Source: Pseudomonas alkylphenolica (lineage in GTDB: Bacteria; Pseudomonadota; Gammaproteobacteria; Pseudomonadales; Pseudomonadaceae). Taken from it: a stretch of 64,000 nt of DNA. A program made the translations under genes and the position numbers. Each line of letters starts with the position of its first letter. The stretch's first letter is position 1. The notes beneath the pieces are model-generated. The model did no database searches, was not told the DNA's origin, and worked only from the letters and a program-made list of their open reading frames with translations. This document shows positions 59,732 through 64,000 of this stretch, piece by piece. The stretch spans positions 3,909,501-3,973,500 of the forward strand of contig NZ_CP009048.1 in assembly GCF_000746525.1 (NCBI RefSeq), given 5' to 3'.

Positions 59732-61396
59732 GTGGAACGCGAATACATGGAATTCGACGTGGTCATTGTCGGCGCTGGCCCGGCTGGCCTGTCCGCCGCC
59801 TGCCGACTGAAGCAGAAGGCCGCCGAAGCCGGTAACGAAATCAGCGTCTGCGTGGTCGAGAAAGGCTCGGAAGTCGGTGCCCACATCCTCTCCGGCGCGG
59901 TCTTCGAACCGCGTGCCCTGAACGAACTGTTCCCGGACTGGAAAGAGCTCGGCGCCCCGCTCAACACCGAAGTCAAACGCGACGACATCTACGTGCTCAA
60001 GGATGCTGGCAGCTCGATCAAGGTCCCTGACCTGTTCGTGCCCAAGACCATGCACAACGAAGGCAACTACATCATCTCCCTGGGCAACCTGTGCCGCTGG
60101 CTGGCCCAGCAGGCCGAGAACCTGGGCGTGGAGATCTACCCTGGCTTCGCCGCCCAGGAAGCCCTGTTCGACGAGAACGGCGTAGTCCGCGGGATCATCA
60201 CCGGCGACCTGGGTGTCGACCGTGAAGGCAACCCGAAAGAAGGCTTGTACACCCCGGGCATGGAGCTGCGCGGCAAGTACACCCTGTTTGCCGAAGGCTG
60301 CCGCGGCCACATCGGCAAGCAACTGATCAAACGCTTCAACCTGGACAACGAATCCGACGTCCAGCACTACGGCATCGGCCTGAAGGAAATCTGGGAAATC
60401 GATCCGGCCAAGCACGAGCAAGGTCTGGTTGTGCACACCGCTGGCTGGCCGCTGGATGTCATGGCCAAGGAAAACACCGGCGGCTCGTTCCTCTATCACC
60501 TGGAAAACAACCAGGTAGTAGTGGGCTTGATCGTCGATCTGTCCTACTCCAACGCCTATCTGTCGCCATTCGACGAGTTCCAGCGCCTCAAGCACCACCC
60601 GGTGATCAGCCAGTACCTCGAGGGCGGCAAGCGCATCAGTTACGGCGCCCGCGCCATCAGCAAGGGCGGCCTGAACTCACTGCCGAAGATGGTCTTCAAC
60701 GGTGGCGCGCTGATCGGTTGTGATCTGGGCACCCTGAACTTCGCCAAGATCAAGGGCAGCCACACCGCGATGAAGTCCGGGATGCTCGCCGCCGACGCGG
60801 TGGCCGACGCCCTGCTGGCCGGCAGCGAAGGCGGCGACCAACTCAACAGCTACGTCGCAGCATTCAAGGCCAGCTGGCTGTATGAAGAACTGTTCGCCAG
60901 CCGTAACTTCGGCCCGGCCATGCACAAGTTCGGCCCGATCTTCGGTGCAGCGTTCAACTACGTCGACCAGAACTGGTTCGGCGGCAAGCTGCCGTTCACC
61001 CTGCGCGACACCAAGCCGGACTACGCTTACCTGAAGCTGGCCGCCGACTCGAAAAAAATCGACTATCCAAAACCGGATGGCAAGCTGAGCTTCGACAAGC
61101 TCAGCTCGGTGTTCCTCTCCAGCACCAATCATGAAGAAGAGCAGCCGTGCCACCTGAAACTGGCCGATGCGAACATCCCGATCGGCACCAACCTGCCGCT
61201 GTACGACGAACCGGCCCAGCGCTACTGCCCGGCCGGCGTGTACGAAGTGGTCACCCAGGAAGACGGCAGCAAGCGCTTCCAGATCAACGCCCAGAACTGC
61301 GTGCACTGCAAGACCTGTGACATCAAGGACCCTTCGCAGAACATTACCTGGGTAACGCCGGAAGGCGCCGGTGGTCCGACTTACCCGAACATGTAA
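59732..61396 (+). CDS. Electron transfer flavoprotein-ubiquinone oxidoreductase
   Basis: 554 residues. It moves electrons from reduced ETF to ubiquinone, linking acyl-CoA oxidation to the respiratory chain. FAD site DVVIVGAGPAGLSAACRLK starts at about residue 8. A C-terminal [4Fe-4S] cluster is in CPAGVYEV and NCVHCKTCDIKD. The GTG at 59732 with GGAGAG upstream gives the family N-terminus MEREYMEFDV. Membrane-associated. Confidence 0.97.
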   Translation: MEREYMEFDVVIVGAGPAGLSAACRLKQKAAEAGNEISVCVVEKGSEVGAHILSGAVFEPRALNELFPDWKELGAPLNTEVKRDDIYVLKDAGSSIKVPDLFVPKTMHNEGNYIISLGNLCRWLAQQAENLGVEIYPGFAAQEALFDENGVVRGIITGDLGVDREGNPKEGLYTPGMELRGKYTLFAEGCRGHIGKQLIKRFNLDNESDVQHYGIGLKEIWEIDPAKHEQGLVVHTAGWPLDVMAKENTGGSFLYHLENNQVVVGLIVDLSYSNAYLSPFDEFQRLKHHPVISQYLEGGKRISYGARAISKGGLNSLPKMVFNGGALIGCDLGTLNFAKIKGSHTAMKSGMLAADAVADALLAGSEGGDQLNSYVAAFKASWLYEELFASRNFGPAMHKFGPIFGAAFNYVDQNWFGGKLPFTLRDTKPDYAYLKLAADSKKIDYPKPDGKLSFDKLSSVFLSSTNHEEEQPCHLKLADANIPIGTNLPLYDEPAQRYCPAGVYEVVTQEDGSKRFQINAQNCVHCKTCDIKDPSQNITWVTPEGAGGPTYPNM

Positions 61397-61414
61397 GTCA
61401 GGCTGCCAACAAAA

Positions 61415-61446
61415 AGCCCCCTCGCCTTGCGGCCAGGGGGCTTTTT
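61415..61446 (+). terminator. Rho-independent terminator of the ETF-QO gene
   Basis: AGCCCCCT pairs with AGGGGGCT across a loop and is followed by TTTTT. Confidence 0.9.
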
Positions 61447-61464
61447 ATTGCACATCGTTTGGTT

Positions 61465-62775
61465 TTAGCAGCGTACGGCCTGATCCTCAAACCCAAGCGT
61501 TTCCCGCGCCCCGTAATACACCGCCGTCAACAGCCCGACCACACCCATGACCAGACTGAAAACTACGCATACCCACGGGCTCCATGGCATCAACGCAATC
61601 AGCATCAGCGGTGTAGTACTGGCCCACAGCGCATAGGCGATGTTGTAGGTAAAGGAAATCCCCGACACCCGGATCGGTGCCGGGAACAGCCCGACCATCA
61701 CCGACGGCACCACACCGACCACGCCACAGGCCAATCCTGCCAGGGCATAGGCCAGCCCGGGCCACTGCCAACCACTCACCAGGCTCGCATACAGGGCACC
61801 GATGCCCAGCGGCAGCAGCAGACTGTAGAACATCAGCGCGCGCCAGGCGCCGATCCGGTCGACCAGCAGCCCGGCCAGCACGCAACCAATGTTGAGAAAG
61901 ACGATGCCCATGCTGCTCAACGCGAAGGTGTGTCCGGCACTCATGCCAAAGCGCTGCTGCATCACCGTCGGGGTGATGACCACCAACACCACCACCGCCG
62001 AGGTCAGCACACAGGTCAGCAGCACAGCAGGAAGCAGCGCCCGCCGGTGCTCACTCAACACCGTGCGCAGCGGGAATGCTACCGGCTGCTCGCGGCGCTC
62101 GCGCAAGGCCAGGAACACTGGTGTCTCGCTCAACCAGCGGCGCAGCCATACACCAATTACACCGAACACCCCACCCAACAGGAACGGGAAGCGCCAGGCG
62201 TAGTCGAGAATCTCTTGTGGCGTAAACAGTTGCGCCAGCAGCGTGGCCGTCAAGGCGCCAAGCAGGTAGCCGAAAGTCAGGCCTGCCTGGAGAAAGCCCA
62301 GGGCGTAGCCGCGCCGTCCGGCCGGTGCGTGCTCGGCAACGAACACCCAGGCGCTGGGCACTTCGCCGCCTACCGCCGCCCCCTGGAAAATCCGCAGTGC
62401 CAGCAGAATCAGCGGGGCGAAATAGCCGATTTCGGCATAGGTCGGCATTACCCCGATCAACAGGCAAGGCAAGGCCATCATCAGGATACTCAGGCTGAAG
62501 ACCTTCTTGCGTCCCAGGTGGTCGGCAAAGTGCGCCATCAGGATCCCGCCCAGGGGTCTGGCCAGGTAGCCGGTGACAAAGATCCCGAAACTCTGCAACA
62601 GACGCAGCCACTCGGGCATCTGCGGCGGGAAGAACAACTGGCTTAGGGTCAGGGCGAAGAACACGAAGATGATGAAGTCGTAGATTTCCAGCGCGCCACC
62701 CAATGCCGCCAGGCTCAGGGTTTTGTGATCGCTGCGCGTCAGGCGTAGCGCTGGCGCAGGCGTGATGGCTGTCAT
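61465..62775 (-). CDS. MFS transporter, metabolite:H+ symporter type
   Basis: 436 residues with twelve predicted membrane helices. N-terminal EIYDFIIFVFFALTLSQLFFP, the RPLGGILMAHFADHLGRKK motif between helices 2 and 3, and GEVPSAWVFVAEHAP are typical of the metabolite:H+ symporter group (for example shikimate, citrate, proline or betaine carriers). The substrate cannot be inferred. The ATG at 62775 begins the family N-terminus; a longer in-frame reading is rejected. Confidence 0.9.
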   Translation of the reverse strand: MTAITPAPALRLTRSDHKTLSLAALGGALEIYDFIIFVFFALTLSQLFFPPQMPEWLRLLQSFGIFVTGYLARPLGGILMAHFADHLGRKKVFSLSILMMALPCLLIGVMPTYAEIGYFAPLILLALRIFQGAAVGGEVPSAWVFVAEHAPAGRRGYALGFLQAGLTFGYLLGALTATLLAQLFTPQEILDYAWRFPFLLGGVFGVIGVWLRRWLSETPVFLALRERREQPVAFPLRTVLSEHRRALLPAVLLTCVLTSAVVVLVVITPTVMQQRFGMSAGHTFALSSMGIVFLNIGCVLAGLLVDRIGAWRALMFYSLLLPLGIGALYASLVSGWQWPGLAYALAGLACGVVGVVPSVMVGLFPAPIRVSGISFTYNIAYALWASTTPLMLIALMPWSPWVCVVFSLVMGVVGLLTAVYYGARETLGFEDQAVRC

Positions 62776-62882
62776 AAGGGCATCCGTCAATCGATGGGCA
62801 TCGACGCGCTCTGCGGCGCGCCTGGGCGAACGCCAGAGAATAGCAAAACACACCACAAGGGTGCGCCAACTGTTGCCACGGT

Positions 62883-63368
62883 TCAGGATTGACGGGAAAA
62901 AATCGACGGCGCAAAACTCATCCGTCGCGGTGAATACCCCGCAGGAGACGGCCGGTCGAACACCCCCGGCAGCTGCCCTATGACTTTCGGCGAATCGATG
63001 ATCGCCATGAAGGTATGCATGGTCTCGTCGTCGGGGACCTTGGGCAGACTGACATTCACCGCTTCGCGCTGGGCGCTGGGAATGGCCGGCACTTTCAGGT
63101 GCTGGGACTGGTACAGCAGGGCGTGCTGGATCTGGGCGCTGCCCCGGCAAAAGCGTTCCAGGTCGACCCCGACATGACTGGCCAGGTCAATGTTGCCCAC
63201 CAGCAGGTTGAATGGTTGCAGTGCGCTCAATACCAGGCGCTGCAGGTCTTCAAACGATTCGACCGGAGCAATGCGATAGTAGCCCATGCCATTGAGGATT
63301 TTCTCCAGCTGCAGCAATTGCATCGGATGCTCGTCGGCGATCAGGATCCGCAGTGATTTGTTTGGCAT
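62883..63368 (-). CDS. Degenerate receiver (CheY-like) protein
   Basis: 161 residues starting MPNKSLRILIADEHPMQLLQ. The fold is that of a receiver: the acidic pair Asp12-Glu13 is intact, but the phospho-acceptor place reads Asn59 in LLVGNIDL, with Asp61 two residues later. The C-terminal part (100-161) is not a recognised output domain. It is probably a pseudo-receiver acting by protein contact, unless Asp61 is used. On the same strand as, and 187 nt downstream of, a sigma-factor gene. Confidence 0.75.
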   Translation of the reverse strand: MPNKSLRILIADEHPMQLLQLEKILNGMGYYRIAPVESFEDLQRLVLSALQPFNLLVGNIDLASHVGVDLERFCRGSAQIQHALLYQSQHLKVPAIPSAQREAVNVSLPKVPDDETMHTFMAIIDSPKVIGQLPGVFDRPSPAGYSPRRMSFAPSIFSRQS

Positions 63369-63555
63369 CGTCTATGACCAAGGCTGGAGAGCGTTAGTGG
63401 CATTCCTTGACCATAACTGCGCCAACAACTCAACTACAGGCTGGAGGCGAGCACTTCGCCAGATATAGGGTCTTTCTTGATAGTTGTTGGGAAATCCGCA
63501 GAAAGCAAGCGCGCTCACAACGAAATTTTCACACTCCCCCACTAACGCGCGCCTA

Positions 63556-64000
63556 TCAGGACTCCCAAAGCCGCATGCGCACACGACAGTGTTTCATCGC
63601 ATTGACGATGTGTTTTTCCACCAGGCTGCGGGAAATACCCAGACGTTCGGCGATTTCCTGATGTGACAGACCTTCGAGCTTGCGCAACAGAAAACTGTCG
63701 CGACAGGGCTTGCTCAATTCACCGAGGGCTCGCTGCATCAGCTCCAGGCGCTGTCGCAGCTCCATCTCCTGGGACGGTGCCGGGGAAAAGAAGCGTTCGT
63801 CACTGTCGAGCACTTCCAGTGGCTCGGCCCGGCGCAACAGACCCCGGCGATGGCCATCGATCACCAGGTTCAGGGCCGTACGATAGAGGAAAGCCCGCGG
63901 ATGCTCGACGTCGCTGTCGGCCGTGCGCTCCAGCACGCGGGTGTAGGCATCATGGGCGACGTCTTCAGCCGCCTGACGGTTACCCAGGCGGGCGCAGAGG
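63556..64000 (-). CDS. ECF sigma factor, FecI-like, 5' end outside the window
   Basis: The reading frame runs off the window at 64000. The visible part contains region 2 (AAEDVAHDAYTRVLERT; HPRAFLYRTALNLVIDGHRR) and region 4 (ALGELSKPCRDSFLLRKLEG; SHQEIAERLGISRSLVEKH). This order is that of FecI-type ECF sigma factors, which serve iron or surface-signalling genes. A FecR-like partner, if any, would be expected nearby but is not seen in the window. An internal start near 63936 would cut off part of region 2, so it is not the true start. Confidence 0.88.
   Translation of the reverse strand, partial: LCARLGNRQAAEDVAHDAYTRVLERTADSDVEHPRAFLYRTALNLVIDGHRRGLLRRAEPLEVLDSDERFFSPAPSQEMELRQRLELMQRALGELSKPCRDSFLLRKLEGLSHQEIAERLGISRSLVEKHIVNAMKHCRVRMRLWES

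Noticed and set aside
62776..63150. N-terminal extension of the MFS transporter
   Set aside because: The extension overlaps the receiver-protein gene in another frame and lacks membrane segments; the family N-terminus starts at 62775.

Overview
The window is a 64 kb piece of a GC-rich Pseudomonas chromosome, most likely of the P. putida group. Evidence for this is the TCA block sdhCDAB-sucAB-lpd-sucCD divergent from gltA, the fabA-fabB / hybrid kinase / chemoreceptor neighbourhood (as in P. aeruginosa PA1608-PA1614), the etfBA / ETF-ubiquinone oxidoreductase pair, and recurrent REP repeats containing GCGGGCTTGCCCCGCGAT. It is ordinary core chromosome. No prophage, integrase, IS element, CRISPR array or rRNA was seen. 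The one clearly mosaic gene is an orphan Tc-toxin C subunit.

Layout. 1-229: tRNA-His and tRNA-Arg. 515-1369: folD. 1506-7442: a six-gene ABC importer operon of the GlpSTPQUV (glycerol) type, with a sigma-54 promoter in front and a divergently encoded sigma-54 activator (7691-9484). 9650-11292: ornithine cyclodeaminase and an Lrp-type regulator. 11305-15367: an AI-2E-type membrane protein, a DUF4892 protein preceded by a coupled 22-codon leader ORF, two overlapping alpha/beta hydrolases and a small unknown. 15603-18596: the TccC-like RHS toxin. 18706-20543: sixA, DUF4389 and gpsA. 20715-25641: a tightly coupled TonB receptor, periplasmic binding protein and hybrid sensor kinase. 25854-27601: fabA-fabB. 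27719-38628: chemoreceptor, DUF3859, amidohydrolase, pirin, dienelactone hydrolase, htpG, two thioesterases, a charged lipoprotein, DUF599 and brnQ. 39011-51989: the TCA cluster. 52166-57391: START-domain protein, YkgJ-type protein, secreted Pro/Lys-rich protein, a MocR regulator, and a three-gene envelope operon (binding protein, DUF4398 lipoprotein, OmpA-like lipoprotein). 57507-61396: etfBA and the ETF-quinone oxidoreductase. 61465-64000: an MFS symporter, a degenerate receiver protein and a truncated ECF-type sigma factor.

How it fits together. The TCA cluster, ETF system and fabAB form a central-carbon and fatty-acid core. The ETF-quinone oxidoreductase promoter carries a sequence matching the published PsrA operator, and fabA has a near-perfect palindrome upstream. 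sdh and gltA fire divergently from two good sigma-70 promoters, and the sucA and sucC leaders contain strong hairpins where the Pseudomonas sucA-II and sucC RNA motifs are expected. htpG has a near-consensus sigma-32 promoter that overlaps the stop codon of the preceding gene.

Most unusual points: (1) the two ATPases of the GlpST-type importer have complementary defects, predicting one competent and one degenerate nucleotide site; (2) that importer has a sigma-54 promoter with six TGAACA repeats upstream, beside its activator gene; (3) TonB receptor, binding protein and hybrid kinase are translationally chained, suggesting an outer-membrane-to-kinase sensory unit; (4) an unannotated leader peptide is coupled to DUF4892; (5) an orphan TccC has an unrecognised C-terminal domain.
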